A stretch of 64,000 nucleotides of DNA from Leptospira sp. WS4.C2 (GTDB lineage: Bacteria > Spirochaetota > Leptospiria > Leptospirales > Leptospiraceae), in the NCBI RefSeq assembly GCF_040833985.1, contig NZ_CP162139.1, positions 558,001 to 622,000 of the forward strand, written 5' to 3'. The position numbers were made by a program, and so were the translations under genes. A model generated the notes under the pieces. That model did no database searches and had not been told where the DNA came from. It saw only the letters and a list, made by a program, of their open reading frames with translations. Shown here one piece after another: positions 27,783 to 37,890 of the stretch (positions are counted from its first letter, which is position 1; each line of letters starts with the position of its first letter).

Positions 27783-29396
27783 TTAAACACTGACACCGAT
27801 CGACTTTGCCGCAGCTCTTGCAGTCAATATACAACCAGAGAGAAAAGTTCCTTCCAGAGATTTAAAACCGCTAGCTCCACCACCGCCAAATCCCGCAGCT
27901 TCTCCGATTGCATATAAACCTGTGATAGGAACACCTAACGTGTTTAATACGCGGCTTTGTAAATCTGTTTGAATTCCACCAAGGCTTTTACGGGTAATGA
28001 GTCGCAGTTTGATGGCAATGAGAGGTCCTGCACTTGGATCAAGAATGGGTTTGGGTTTGCAGGTCCGCACTCGATCGGAACGCCATCCCCTTGCATGTTG
28101 GATCCTTCTTAATTGGTCGTCGTTCCAAAGTCCTTTTCCGCGCCGGATCATATCATCAAACTGAGTCACTTCACGTTTTAATACATCATAATCAATCGCG
28201 TGATCACCATTTAATTGATTCATTTGTTTTACGAGTTCCCGTAAATCATGAGCCACGATAAAATGATCACTTTCTTTTTGTAACTGTCGCACTAAGCGGT
28301 GGTTGCCGAGTAAAACTTCTCTTAGAAAGGAAAATAGTTTTCGATCTCGAATCATGGGATTGTGTTCCGAACCCGAAACTGCCAGTTCTTTGGCGGCAAT
28401 TCTCCAGTTCAACAATTGCCAGGTATAGGGTTTTTCTAATTGTGATACACGATGACAAAGTTCATTGGTATCAAAACCCGTCACCATTGGTTCTGGTCCA
28501 ATCCTACGTCCACTGTGGTCTAACCACAAAGCAGACTTACAGGGGATCAAACTGAGTCCATGCGCTTCAAATTCTGGTTTGGGATGAGGAATCCCTGCCG
28601 CATAATTCCACATTTTATCTAGATGGGTAACATTGCCCCCATGCCGACTCACAGCATTATGAACTAGTCCATCCGCAAAAGGATGGGAGCCGTTGAGCAT
28701 TTCTGTAGGAGGCTTCCCCCAAGGTTTGTACCAATTCTCTCTTACTTTATCGAGGCATCCTGTAATCCCTCCGGTCGCTACGATCACATGTTCGGCAAAA
28801 AAAGAAAAATTTTCCTGTTTCGCATTTTCCTGTTCGGCGATACAACCTACAATATTTCCATTTTCTTGAATCAACTCAGTTACCTTATGTTCAAAGAGAT
28901 AACTCAAACGGTAACTGTTTGGATGATTTTTTAATAATTCTTCGAAACGTTCCACCAAACGATGGCCAGTTCCCCAGAGTACATGGTAACGAGGCACTGA
29001 GTTTCCCCTCTTGTACTGTCCTCGTTCCACCCAATTGACAACGGGAAAAAACTTTAAGTCGAGACTAAGTAACCAATGGTAAACTTGTTCAGCACTTTCA
29101 TGGACATACTGTTCCGCCCACTGCTTCGGTAAAACATCTTGTGGACCAAAATCAGCGAAGGAATGCCAATCATCCAAAGCAATTGCTGGCGTATCTTTTA
29201 TCCCCAGACGCCTTTGTAGCGGAGTGCCAACTAATGCCATTCCACCAAACGATAATTTGGCGAGTCCACCGAGATGTTCCTTGGTATTTCTTTCAATGAT
29301 TAATACAGTTTTCCCTTGGTTTAGACATTCGAATGCCGCCACCAAACCAGCGATTCCCGCTCCGATGATAATGACATCATTTTTCTTTACGGCCAC
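27783..29396 (-). CDS. FAD-dependent dehydrogenase (KstD/fumarate-reductase flavoprotein type)
   Basis: An FAD oxidoreductase. The dinucleotide-binding motif IIIGAGIAGLVAAFEC starts at residue 9 and IIERNTKEHLGG follows. A second FAD contact is IVATGGITGCLDKV, and the C terminus has LYAIGEAAGFGGGGASG. This is the FAD_binding_2 arrangement seen in flavocytochrome c-like and 3-ketosteroid dehydrogenase-like proteins. Residues near position 200 (ADGLVHNAV) are typical of the long FAD-binding dehydrogenase subgroup. The ThDP enzyme gene follows 35 bases downstream and may act in the same, unidentified pathway. Confidence 0.82.
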   Translation of the reverse strand: MAVKKNDVIIIGAGIAGLVAAFECLNQGKTVLIIERNTKEHLGGLAKLSFGGMALVGTPLQRRLGIKDTPAIALDDWHSFADFGPQDVLPKQWAEQYVHESAEQVYHWLLSLDLKFFPVVNWVERGQYKRGNSVPRYHVLWGTGHRLVERFEELLKNHPNSYRLSYLFEHKVTELIQENGNIVGCIAEQENAKQENFSFFAEHVIVATGGITGCLDKVRENWYKPWGKPPTEMLNGSHPFADGLVHNAVSRHGGNVTHLDKMWNYAAGIPHPKPEFEAHGLSLIPCKSALWLDHSGRRIGPEPMVTGFDTNELCHRVSQLEKPYTWQLLNWRIAAKELAVSGSEHNPMIRDRKLFSFLREVLLGNHRLVRQLQKESDHFIVAHDLRELVKQMNQLNGDHAIDYDVLKREVTQFDDMIRRGKGLWNDDQLRRIQHARGWRSDRVRTCKPKPILDPSAGPLIAIKLRLITRKSLGGIQTDLQSRVLNTLGVPITGLYAIGEAAGFGGGGASGFKSLEGTFLSGCILTARAAAKSIGVSV

Positions 29397-29888
29397 TCTG
29401 AAATCCTCCGATTACTTTATGTGAATCAAATAGAACTTATTTTCGCTTTGTATAAAATGGATCGCTTATTTTTGTTAGCAGCGGCATATTTTATGTCAGA
29501 ATGTACACGATAATACTTTAAATGAAACAAATGCGACTCGTTTTTTGTAAGTTGTGAAACTCAAATATTAGAATGAATTTAATAACATGCGTGAGGTGTT
29601 TAATTTTTTATAATTATAACTAGAATAGTTCTAAAATATGTCCTTCGGTAATTTTGGATAATTATTGTTAGCTTGTGTTTCCCTAGAAGGGATTAAGTTT
29701 TGTCTGCGAATAAATAATGTAATTAGAGTTATGTTTTATATTTTTTTGGTTCATTGGTGATGTTTGTACAAAAAAGACCTAAAACTATTTTTTCTCTTGG
29801 TAGAAACGAGTTACTTCTCTCGTTAGGTTTTGATATTATTTAAGTAAAAAAAATTAGAAAATAATCTTTCAGACAAAAATATTTATAA

Positions 29889-30005
29889 TCAAAAATTGCT
29901 AATGTAGAAAACGAAACTTATTCCCAAAAAGAAAATCCATTCATCGGAAATAGATTCCAATGGGAAAAAACAAAAGTAGGAATCAATATTTTTGGTATAA
30001 ATTGA
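29889..30005 (+). pseudogene. Possible C-terminal gene relic
   Basis: An open 38-codon stretch ending in TGA at 30003. Its translation (NVENETYSQKENPF, then IGNRFQWEKTKVGINIF) has the mixed composition of a real protein end rather than of random AT-rich DNA. There is no start codon or ribosome site, and the frame closes upstream. I read it as a decayed gene tail. Chance is a real alternative at this length. Confidence 0.25.
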
Positions 30006-30039
30006 ATGTTTGTTAGATGAAGTATTTGATTGGAACATC

Positions 30040-30159
30040 CTAAGTATAGTCTGAAGGAGTCGGGGCGTCTTTTCCTGTCCAGAATGCGTAGGGACCATCC
30101 ACTTGGTCGATCCAATCAGAGCTGCGTAGGCTATGTTTCGGAATGCGTTTTTTTCTAGA
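30040..30159 (-). pseudogene. Possible C-terminal gene relic, opposite strand
   Basis: A 39-codon open stretch on the reverse strand between two stops. It ends SSDWIDQVDGPYAFW, then TGKDAPTPSDYT and TAG at 30042-30040. The local base composition is less AT-rich than its surroundings, and the peptide looks like a globular C terminus. There is no start codon. With the relic on the plus strand it forms a tail-to-tail pair, which suggests remnants of two convergent genes. Low confidence. Confidence 0.28.
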
Positions 30160-30286
30160 CTACCTTAAAAAAGAATTCCCAACTTTTGCAATCAATGAAC
30201 CAATCATGGATTGCTTTTTCTTTTTTATTAATTCCTAAGATTTCGTTTCCCTTTCTTTTTTATTATAGCCTTTTTTGGAGTATACT

Positions 30287-32791
30287 ATGACTATCCAGGT
30301 TAAAATTCCTCAGAACACAACACTTTCCATCAAAACAAATTTGAAGGGCAATATTGTCTCCGTTAACGATGATTTGGTTAAATTGAGTGAATTTGGGAGA
30401 AGTGAGTTACTGGGTCAGTCCTTTAAAAAAATACAACATCCAGAAACACCTGCATCGGTTGATTCCAACATCTTCAAAACTTTGAATTCGAATGAACCTT
30501 GGAATGGAATGTTGAAAAACCAAACTAAGTCAGGTAACTATTTCTGGGCAAATACAACAATCACTCCTTATTATGATACCGAGGGGAAAACTGTAGGTCA
30601 CATGTATGTAGGGCGTGCTGCTTCGGAAAGCCAAATCAAAGCTGGCGAGCAGTTCTATCTGAATCCAAAAGCACAACAATCGGGATTTACTATAAATCCT
30701 AAAAAAATACTATATAAATTTAAAATTAAAACCAAACTCTTGTTTGTCTTTGGACTTATGGCCATAATGATGATGGTTTTGGGTATCAATCTAATCCTAA
30801 TCAAAAAAACTGAATATGAAGATTCCTTCAATCGACTGAAAGGTGCAGAATACAATTTAAGTCTTGCGAAACTGATGCGACTTACTGCAAAACATAGGGG
30901 TCTTTTGGCTCGAGTTTTGAGTGCGGATTTATCAGCAAAAGAACCTTCCTTAAAAATCGAAAATGAATTAGATTCCGATTATCAAAAATTCTTAAATTTA
31001 AATGAGGAGGAGGGGAAACACTTTCATGTGTATGAATTGTCAAAAGAAACTTATAAAGATTGGAAACACCTTAAAGAAGTAAATCTCAGTTTAACACCTA
31101 AAGAAAGTTATATCGCACATGTGAACCTAATTAAAAAAATGTTGAATGTGAATAGTGAAGTAGGGGAATCTTCTGGGTTATTTTTAGATCCCGATAAAGA
31201 TACTTATTTTATGATTGATGTTTCCCTTTCGAAATTGCCTTATTTGGCTGAAAAACTTGGCCAACTTCGTGCTACCGGCTTGGCATATCTAGGGAAAGGA
31301 GAAAAGGCAGAGGATTCAGAAAAGATACTGATTCAAGAAATTATGGGAGCCACTCTCGGACACTTTGAAGCAATTTCCGTAAGTATAGCATTTATTACAA
31401 AGTTCAATCCCGATAGTAAAACTATCGTTACTACTTACAAAGATGCAGAAGCGGATTTCCCTTCCTTACATGCACTCATTCAAAATAGAGTTATCAAAGA
31501 AAAAATACCAACGGTAAAACCTCTAGAATATTACAATGCTACGACCAATTTGATCGACCAAATTTTCAATGTGAACGAAATTATCACAAAACAACTATCT
31601 GAAAAGTTTTTGCAGCGAGCCAAGGTTGCTAAAAATTACGCTATAATAATCACAGTAGCTACGATAACCATTCTTATCTTTTTTATTGTGCTTCAGTATT
31701 TAATCATACAAAGTATCATGTCAGTCATACGAAATAGTACAAATATTATTAGTCAAATTGTACGAGGGTCGGGAGAACTAAAAGAAAATTTAGATTATGG
31801 GATTCATGATGAAATCGGAGGGTTATTAAAATGGATGGGAGTTTTTATTTTAAATATTACCGAAATTGTATTCATCCTCAGACAAGTCTCCGGCGAGTTA
31901 TCCGAAAAATCGAAAGAAGCAGCAAATTTAGTTCGTAATTATTCCGCAACAACCCAAGACCAAGCAGCTTCAACAGAAGAAACATCTGCAGCAACAGAAG
32001 AGTTGGCCGCCTCTGTGGAAAATGTTTTTTTAAGTATCTCGACTCAAGCCGACCACTTAAAGGAAATCGAAAAAGTGACTTCGGACTTTAAAATTGCAAT
32101 GGCAGAAGTTGCCAATGCGATGTTAGGAATGACAAATTTAACAGAAGAATTTTACAAACAAGCAAACGATGGAATGTTAACTACAAAAAATACGGCAGAC
32201 TCCATTCATATTGTAAATCAAAAAGCAGAGTTGATTGATGAAGTTGTCAATATTATTAATGAAATATCAGATCGGACCAACTTACTTGCGCTCAATGCTG
32301 CTATTGAGGCAGCAAGAGCAGGTGATCTCGGTCGCGGATTTGCCGTTGTTGCCCAAGAGATCGGGAAACTTGCCGAACAAACCGCTCACAACACTAGAAA
32401 CATTCAATCCTTAACTACCGATACCAAAACTGCCATTAAAACCAGTGTTGGTCTGATGATGAATACAGAAGAAAGTTTTCGAGAATTACTGAATAATATT
32501 TCAAAGATTCAAGAAACTGCAAAACTTGTAAGCTCTGCTCAAGACAAACAAACAGAAGATACCAATCGTATTGTAGAATCAGTGCATAAAATCAATGAAA
32601 ATTCGCTACATATTTTGAACGCCGCATCTCAAGAAAAAATTGCCGTTGAAGAAATTTCCAAATCCATCGAAACAATAGCAACGGGAACACAAGTCATTGC
32701 TGATAATTCATTGGTTCTTCTTGAAACAGCAAAAGACATAGAAGTCACCGGGGAACATTTACAAACAGTTGTTGAAACCTATAAATATTAG
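30287..32791 (+). CDS. Methyl-accepting chemotaxis protein with PAS and periplasmic domain
   Basis: A chemotaxis transducer of 834 residues. An N-terminal PAS (about 5-115; [17 protein letters not shown] and [16 protein letters not shown]) sits in the cytoplasm. The first membrane helix is at about 150-172, followed by a helical periplasmic domain to about 450, a second helix ([17 protein letters not shown]), HAMP, and the signalling domain with [20 protein letters not shown] and [13 protein letters not shown]. The ATG at 30287 has GGAG six bases before it, so the upstream TTG at 30275 is rejected. Combining a cytoplasmic PAS with a full periplasmic sensor suggests it integrates two signals. 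Confidence 0.86.
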   Translation: MTIQVKIPQNTTLSIKTNLKGNIVSVNDDLVKLSEFGRSELLGQSFKKIQHPETPASVDSNIFKTLNSNEPWNGMLKNQTKSGNYFWANTTITPYYDTEGKTVGHMYVGRAASESQIKAGEQFYLNPKAQQSGFTINPKKILYKFKIKTKLLFVFGLMAIMMMVLGINLILIKKTEYEDSFNRLKGAEYNLSLAKLMRLTAKHRGLLARVLSADLSAKEPSLKIENELDSDYQKFLNLNEEEGKHFHVYELSKETYKDWKHLKEVNLSLTPKESYIAHVNLIKKMLNVNSEVGESSGLFLDPDKDTYFMIDVSLSKLPYLAEKLGQLRATGLAYLGKGEKAEDSEKILIQEIMGATLGHFEAISVSIAFITKFNPDSKTIVTTYKDAEADFPSLHALIQNRVIKEKIPTVKPLEYYNATTNLIDQIFNVNEIITKQLSEKFLQRAKVAKNYAIIITVATITILIFFIVLQYLIIQSIMSVIRNSTNIISQIVRGSGELKENLDYGIHDEIGGLLKWMGVFILNITEIVFILRQVSGELSEKSKEAANLVRNYSATTQDQAASTEETSAATEELAASVENVFLSISTQADHLKEIEKVTSDFKIAMAEVANAMLGMTNLTEEFYKQANDGMLTTKNTADSIHIVNQKAELIDEVVNIINEISDRTNLLALNAAIEAARAGDLGRGFAVVAQEIGKLAEQTAHNTRNIQSLTTDTKTAIKTSVGLMMNTEESFRELLNNISKIQETAKLVSSAQDKQTEDTNRIVESVHKINENSLHILNAASQEKIAVEEISKSIETIATGTQVIADNSLVLLETAKDIEVTGEHLQTVVETYKY

Positions 32792-32897
32792 AAATCGTGA
32801 TGATTGGACTTTCTTTTTTATGAATCAGAAAATTCAGTAGGAGTAATTTCTTGCCCAATTTTATTTATATGCAATAATCACTCGTAAGTTGAACCGA

Positions 32898-35318
32898 ATG
32901 CATTCGATTATCATTTACATTTTTCTATCTATTAGTTACCTTTTTATGCCATGGGGTTTGTATTCAAAAACCTGGCCTGATTTAGAGTCAGAAAAGGAAG
33001 TAAAGGTTTATGGAAGTGAGCGGAGTGCCAAGTTTACTGCCAGTAATATTTTCTATGACGTAGAAAATTGGACAGACCATCATTCAGTTCGAGCTTTGGG
33101 TTTCTACCGCTATTATGACTACCCCAAGGCAAAAACCAAATCTGTATTTCCTTTCTATTATCATATCCAAAGTAAATCGGATAACCGCGAATACAAACGA
33201 ATCCTCAATGTAAATCGAACCAAAGAAAATGACTCCGTAGACCATTCCTTTTATCCATTGGTTTTTTGGGGAAAGGATACAAATAGTTCCTATCTAACCA
33301 CAATTCCCTTTTTCTTTTCTAACTCGAACGGAACAGATAGTAAATTCGGATTTCCCGTCATCCCATTGTTATACTATCACAATCGAAACATCAGTGGCGA
33401 AAATAAAAATCATTATACTCGCCTTTTCACTTTATTGCATTTGGAAGTAAGTGAGAAAAACGGCCTTCATCAGTTTTCGTTTTTCCCGTTAGTTTATTAT
33501 TCGAAAGAAAATTACTTATTCCTTCCCTTACTTTTGTTTTATCAAAATCAGCATTCCAATTATAATCAATATTGGCTTGGGCCGATTTATTATGTAAATG
33601 ATAAGGTAAAACAAGAACGACTTTTGATTACTTTCCCATTTTTAGCTCACTACCGAGCACCAGGAAAGGAATTAGATCTTATTTTTCCATTATATCTCAA
33701 TTATTCAGACTCGGAAGAAGATTATCATATCAATTTGTTGTGGTATACGAAAACGAACTCTGCCAATGTAAATGTAGCAACTAACGATGGTAATTTGTAT
33801 GTTGACTTTGATTTTGGCATTTTATACAATTTGGTTGGATATTCACAAAGAACCAAAGTTCTGAATGGAGACTTGGATTCTAAAAAAACAAAATCGATCG
33901 AAATAGATAATCCCAAGTTGGTAAAAAAAAGGGAATTCAACCGAGAGAATAGTGATAGTTTTATTGGTTATAATTTTCTTTTCGGAATTTTCTCTTATGA
34001 GAGGGCCGATTCCAAAAGGCATATTCGATTATTACCCCTTGCATGGTTTACTTGGGATGAAACATCAGAAGACAATGTCGTATTGTTGCCGCCATTTTTC
34101 CCGATTTGGTTTAGCTATCAATCTGACGATTTGGAATACAAGGTTTTGTTTCCATTGTATGGAAAACAAAAAGATAAAGATTCAGAGTTCCGTGCTTATC
34201 TTTTGAATGTCTATTTAACCGAGGATCTCAAAGAAAATAACAGAAGGGAACGTTCGTATCTTTGGCCTCTGGTGAATGTCTATGAATCGGATTTCGATTC
34301 AGGTCATAGGTTCCTTCCATTCTATGTCCATCGAAATGAACGAAAAGAAAAATATAAAACGAGTAATACTTATACATTATTATCCGTTTATCGTCAAACA
34401 ACGGGTTCTTCCTCTATTTATACGGAATATTTATTTTGGCCTTTATGGATTTCCTATGAAGATCGAAATCCATCTCATTCAGAAAGAGAACAGACTGTAT
34501 GGTTAACTCCTTTTTTCTACCGTAACATGAAAGAGAGTCGAACCAGAACTAATTTTTTATGGTTTGTCGATTGGGAGTGGTATAAAGAAAGGGATTTTAG
34601 CAGAGATAATAAAAAGAAGGTGGTTGTGAATCTAGAACAAGAAGAAAAGTTATCTCATCTTTTAGTTTTCCCGTTTTATAAAACAGACTCGAGTTTTTTA
34701 GTCATTCCGCTATCCTTTAATTATTGGCATAGTGGTGGATTTACCACCTTTACCTTTTTAAATTACCTCAAATGGGAACGGACAGGTCATTATTATAATT
34801 TTTTGTATTTGTTTGAATCAGAAAATACTGAATCAACTTACCAATTTAGAAGTTTGGGTAATGCACTTTTGAGTTTTAAAAGAGAACCATCTCGTATCAA
34901 TCGTATGACTTTCTTGTGGTTAGGATATCATGACGAATCCTATAAAACTATATATAATTTTTTTCCGATAGTAAGGACTGCAGATGCAGAGAAAGAAAAG
35001 TCAAGACTATATGGCCCATTTCTTTATTATCTTTTTGATTCGGAAGAGGAAAAGACAGAACTAATGCTCGCAGGTCTTGGGTACTATCATAATAAAACCA
35101 AATCTGACAACCAATACTCAACCTATTTATTGTTAGGTGCCTTATACCAAGAAAAAACAGAAACCGAAAGAGGGTATGTCAAAAGAGGGAGCCTTTGGGG
35201 TTGGCTTTGGGAATACCAAACAGAAGACAACGGATATGAAAAATTCTCAATATTGAAACTATTTTCCTACACAAAGGAAACAGATGGAACCAAAAAAATT
35301 ATGGGCATGTCTATATAG
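32898..35318 (+). CDS. Large exported protein with ~19 short [aromatic/Leu]-Pro-Leu/Phe repeats
   Basis: No named family recognised. An N-terminal hydrophobic segment (IIIYIFLSISYLFMPWGL) acts as a signal. The rest is built of irregular repeats of about 40 residues, each with a core such as FPFYYH, YPLVFW, IPLLYY, FPLVYY, LPLLLFY, FPLYLNY, LPLAWF, WPLVNVY, LPFYVH or WPLWISY. The cores are followed by charged turns rich in Asp, Glu, Lys and Ser. Alternating aromatic strands and polar turns suggest an outer-membrane beta structure. The ATG at 32898 is preferred to a TTG at 32889. The next gene follows three bases later. Confidence 0.75.
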   Translation: MHSIIIYIFLSISYLFMPWGLYSKTWPDLESEKEVKVYGSERSAKFTASNIFYDVENWTDHHSVRALGFYRYYDYPKAKTKSVFPFYYHIQSKSDNREYKRILNVNRTKENDSVDHSFYPLVFWGKDTNSSYLTTIPFFFSNSNGTDSKFGFPVIPLLYYHNRNISGENKNHYTRLFTLLHLEVSEKNGLHQFSFFPLVYYSKENYLFLPLLLFYQNQHSNYNQYWLGPIYYVNDKVKQERLLITFPFLAHYRAPGKELDLIFPLYLNYSDSEEDYHINLLWYTKTNSANVNVATNDGNLYVDFDFGILYNLVGYSQRTKVLNGDLDSKKTKSIEIDNPKLVKKREFNRENSDSFIGYNFLFGIFSYERADSKRHIRLLPLAWFTWDETSEDNVVLLPPFFPIWFSYQSDDLEYKVLFPLYGKQKDKDSEFRAYLLNVYLTEDLKENNRRERSYLWPLVNVYESDFDSGHRFLPFYVHRNERKEKYKTSNTYTLLSVYRQTTGSSSIYTEYLFWPLWISYEDRNPSHSEREQTVWLTPFFYRNMKESRTRTNFLWFVDWEWYKERDFSRDNKKKVVVNLEQEEKLSHLLVFPFYKTDSSFLVIPLSFNYWHSGGFTTFTFLNYLKWERTGHYYNFLYLFESENTESTYQFRSLGNALLSFKREPSRINRMTFLWLGYHDESYKTIYNFFPIVRTADAEKEKSRLYGPFLYYLFDSEEEKTELMLAGLGYYHNKTKSDNQYSTYLLLGALYQEKTETERGYVKRGSLWGWLWEYQTEDNGYEKFSILKLFSYTKETDGTKKIMGMSI

Positions 35319-35321
35319 AAC

Positions 35322-35876
35322 ATGAAAAATCAAAAGTCAAAAATTCTAGCAATTTCAGGTGGAATTAGCCCTACCTCGTATAATAAAAAAATTTTACGCA
35401 CGTTACAAAATACTTTTTTAGAAGAATGCGAATTAAAGATTTATGATGAGATTGCCAATTTCCCTTTTTTTGCTTCTGGAACTTCTGATGATGAAATACC
35501 AAAAGTAATCAAAGATTTTTTAAATGAAATTCAAAAGGCAGATGGAATTCTTATCTGTTCCCCTGAGTATGTATTTAGCATTCCCGGTGTTTTGAAAAAT
35601 GCATTGGAATGGGCGGTATCTTCTGTTGTCTTTACGGACAAACCTGTGGCATTGATTACAGCTGCCTCTGTTGGAGAAAAAGCACATGAATCATTACTGT
35701 TAGTTTTGAAAACGATAGGCGCTAAATTATCAGAGGAAACAAATCTTTTGGTATCTGGCGTGAAAGGAAAAGTTGCGGCGGATGGCCAAATCACTGATGA
35801 ACCGACGAAACTTGCTATAAAAAACCTGATGGATGTCTTTTTGAATTCCTTAAAGACAAGTAGAAGTATTCTCTAG
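35322..35876 (+). CDS. NADPH-dependent FMN reductase family protein
   Basis: A small flavodoxin-fold oxidoreductase that probably reduces FMN or quinones. The phosphate-binding loop is ILAISGGISPTSYNKK. The flavin-contact motif is ICSPEYVFSIPGVLKNALEW, and KPVALITAASVGEKAHE is the conserved third strand. At 184 residues it has standard length. It lies three bases after the repeat-protein gene, so it is likely co-transcribed with it, although no functional link is evident. Confidence 0.84.
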   Translation: MKNQKSKILAISGGISPTSYNKKILRTLQNTFLEECELKIYDEIANFPFFASGTSDDEIPKVIKDFLNEIQKADGILICSPEYVFSIPGVLKNALEWAVSSVVFTDKPVALITAASVGEKAHESLLLVLKTIGAKLSEETNLLVSGVKGKVAADGQITDEPTKLAIKNLMDVFLNSLKTSRSIL

Positions 35877-36040
35877 AGTCACCTTGAAACGTAATGGATT
35901 TGCTGACAGCCTATTGCCTTATTTCTGTTAGCTTCAGGGAATACCATAATCGCAGGCAATAAATTCTAAGTTTTTTTATATTGATTGCGAGTAATTGAAA
36001 CGGATCAACTTTGGTAGTGATATTCCGATCTGATCTTTTT

Positions 36041-37033
36041 ATGTTTCGTTATCTATTTATTGCTGCTATATTAGTATCTTGTAATAAATCTTCATTAAAC
36101 AATGCGTGTGATATTAGTTCGGATTCTTATTTAGAATCCGTTTTTCTTTTTAATTTGGTTGATGAGTCCAAAAGTTATTGTTCGGCAGGTATGATTGATT
36201 TTAACCCTTCCATTGTTTCTTTGAATTCCAGACAGGGAACTCTTTCCGAAGGTGGCGGAAATTTGACTGTGGGCAGTTCGATAACATTTGTTGCCCGCCT
36301 AAAAAAAATGCCTGGGTCTAAAGTTGATATTCAATTAGTGATTTCAAATCCAACCTATGCAACAATGACTCCGACAAATTTTACTTTCGATTTAAATAAT
36401 TGGTCAGTGCCGCAGAATTTTTTGGTCACAGCGATAAATGATAATTTGCTGAATGGAAATCGAAAATTAACGGTTCTGGTAATTCCTAAATCAGAAGATA
36501 CAAGTTTAGATTTAAATCAAATCGAAATTCAAATGGATATAATGGACAATGAGAAAAGATTGTTCCTTTCTACAAATGCTTACATAGGTGGTTCCTTCGG
36601 AGGGATTTCGGGAGCAGATAATATTTGTTCTTCTGATATAAAATGTCCAACCGGTTCTATATGTAAGGCGATGATATTGGGATCAACTAGAATTGCATCT
36701 CAAACTGCAGATTTAGGAGATGGACAAGTAGATTGGGTTTTACATCCAAATGCACATTATTATCTTACAGACAATGTTACTTTGATAGCTAATACTAATT
36801 CTACATCGCTTCTACAAATCCCATTTAATAATGTTATCGATGGAGTTTCTCCCGGTACCTGGCTTGGAAGTAATAGCGGATGGGTATTAGGTTCAAATAG
36901 TTGTTTGAATTGGACTGATATAACAGCAGGTATTACTGGATATACGTTTCGAACTCAGTTTACTAATAGTACTCTTTTTGGGGGGAATTATTCGTGTAGT
37001 AATCCAGTGAATTTGTTTTGTGTAGAATATTAG
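36041..37033 (+). CDS. DUF1554 lipoprotein
   Basis: A surface- or periplasm-facing lipoprotein of a family known mainly from Leptospira. The ATG at 36041 gives MFRYLFIAAILVSCNKSS, with lipobox ILVSC; the in-frame start at 36011 would precede the signal. Residues about 60-175 look like an Ig/Calx-type beta sandwich (LNSRQGTLSEGGGN, then LLNGNRKLTVLVIPKSEDTS). The DUF1554 domain (about 180-330) has IGGSFGGISGADNICSSD, CLNWTDITAG and the end CSNPVNLFCVEY, with paired Cys that may form disulfides. A relic of a second such gene follows. Confidence 0.85.
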   Translation: MFRYLFIAAILVSCNKSSLNNACDISSDSYLESVFLFNLVDESKSYCSAGMIDFNPSIVSLNSRQGTLSEGGGNLTVGSSITFVARLKKMPGSKVDIQLVISNPTYATMTPTNFTFDLNNWSVPQNFLVTAINDNLLNGNRKLTVLVIPKSEDTSLDLNQIEIQMDIMDNEKRLFLSTNAYIGGSFGGISGADNICSSDIKCPTGSICKAMILGSTRIASQTADLGDGQVDWVLHPNAHYYLTDNVTLIANTNSTSLLQIPFNNVIDGVSPGTWLGSNSGWVLGSNSCLNWTDITAGITGYTFRTQFTNSTLFGGNYSCSNPVNLFCVEY

Positions 37034-37117
37034 CATTTTAGTGTATCCTTTTTTTGAGTAGGACCTGAAAGAATTAGGCAGAACAACTGCCGACTCTCTT
37101 TTTGCCTTTCCCATAGC

Positions 37118-37223
37118 GGGATTCTGTCTACCTCTTTCACTACTTCGACAGGCTTTAATTCAGATTGGACTAACTCACTTCCCATGTAATAGTAATTTAC
37201 CTTTTTATTGTGTAGAACAATAA
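37118..37223 (+). pseudogene. Frameshifted DUF1554 remnant
   Basis: The end of a second DUF1554 domain can be read in two frames. The first frame gives GILSTSFTTSTGFNSDWTNSLP (37118 to about 37183), then a one-base shift gives CNSNLPFYCVEQ and TAA at 37221. The last segment matches the end of the intact neighbour (CSNPVNLFCVEY). No upstream domain or start is present. It is best explained as a leftover from tandem duplication and deletion. Confidence 0.6.
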
Positions 37224-37246
37224 TCGAAAAACTCTAAATTTTCTCA

Positions 37247-37283
37247 TTGACAATTTATATCTAATAGATATATCTATTAGATA
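37247..37283 (+). promoter_or_regulatory. Promoter with 26-bp perfect palindromic operator
   Basis: TTGACA at 37247-37252 is a consensus -35. It is followed at 37258-37283 by TATCTAATAGATA and its exact reverse complement, a 26-bp uninterrupted palindrome that would cover the spacer and -10 region. It ends nine bases before the first gene of an operon whose last gene is a PadR-type repressor, so autorepression through this site is the natural reading (inference). Confidence 0.72.
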
Positions 37284-37292
37284 GTAGGTTTT

Positions 37293-37889
37293 ATGAAAAC
37301 AAAACAAAGGAATATTCTTGTGATTCTTGGTCATCCGAACCCAAATTCGCTTTGTGGCCATTTGGCAGAAAGTTATGTAAATTCGGCGAAAGAGTCAGGT
37401 CATACAGTTCGTTTTTTGAAACTTTCGGAACTAAAATTTGATTATAATTTATATTCGGGTCACAAAAAAGATTCCATCCAAACTCTTGAGCCTGCTTTAA
37501 TTCAAAGTCAAAAATTAATATCTGAAGCCGATCACATGGTGTTTGTATTTCCTAGTTGGTGGGCCAGTATGCCTGCAGTTTTAAAAGCATGGATTGATCG
37601 GGTATTTTTGCCTGGTTTTTCTTTTAAGTATCGAAAAAACTCTCCACTTCCCGAAAAACTACTGTTAGGAAAAACGGCTCGTATCTTGGTTACAATGGAT
37701 GCCCCCAGTTGGTATTATAAATGGTTTAATAAATCACCAGGTGTACAATTGTTAAAGTTTGGTACACTAGAGTTTTGCGGAGTGTCTCCAGTGAAAGTAA
37801 GTATTTTTGGACAGGTGAGAACTCGAAAACAAACAGATATTTCCAAATGGACAAAATTTGTAGAGTCATTGGCAATTCAAGGTAAATGA
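37293..37889 (+). CDS. NAD(P)H oxidoreductase, flavodoxin-2 fold
   Basis: A flavin-dependent quinone reductase-like enzyme (MdaB/KefF/NQO group). The start ILVILGHPNPNSLCGHLA is the phosphate-binding region, and VFVFPSWWASMPAVLKAWIDR is the family's flavin-contact block, followed by FLPGFSF. At 198 residues it has normal length. It is the first gene of a three-gene operon with an epoxide-hydrolase-like protein and a PadR regulator, directly behind the long palindrome. The set suggests inducible handling of a reactive or aromatic compound. Confidence 0.86.
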   Translation: MKTKQRNILVILGHPNPNSLCGHLAESYVNSAKESGHTVRFLKLSELKFDYNLYSGHKKDSIQTLEPALIQSQKLISEADHMVFVFPSWWASMPAVLKAWIDRVFLPGFSFKYRKNSPLPEKLLLGKTARILVTMDAPSWYYKWFNKSPGVQLLKFGTLEFCGVSPVKVSIFGQVRTRKQTDISKWTKFVESLAIQGK

Positions 37890-37890
37890 T

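Larger units (their letters stand above)
29397..30286. other. 890-base AT-rich intergenic region
   Basis: No intact gene is apparent. The first ~450 bases are very AT-rich with homopolymer runs and no hairpin I would defend. From about 29889 two short coding-like fragments lie tail-to-tail (listed separately). The last ~130 bases must carry the chemoreceptor promoter; TTTGGAG at 30275-30280 is its ribosome site. Confidence 0.5.
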
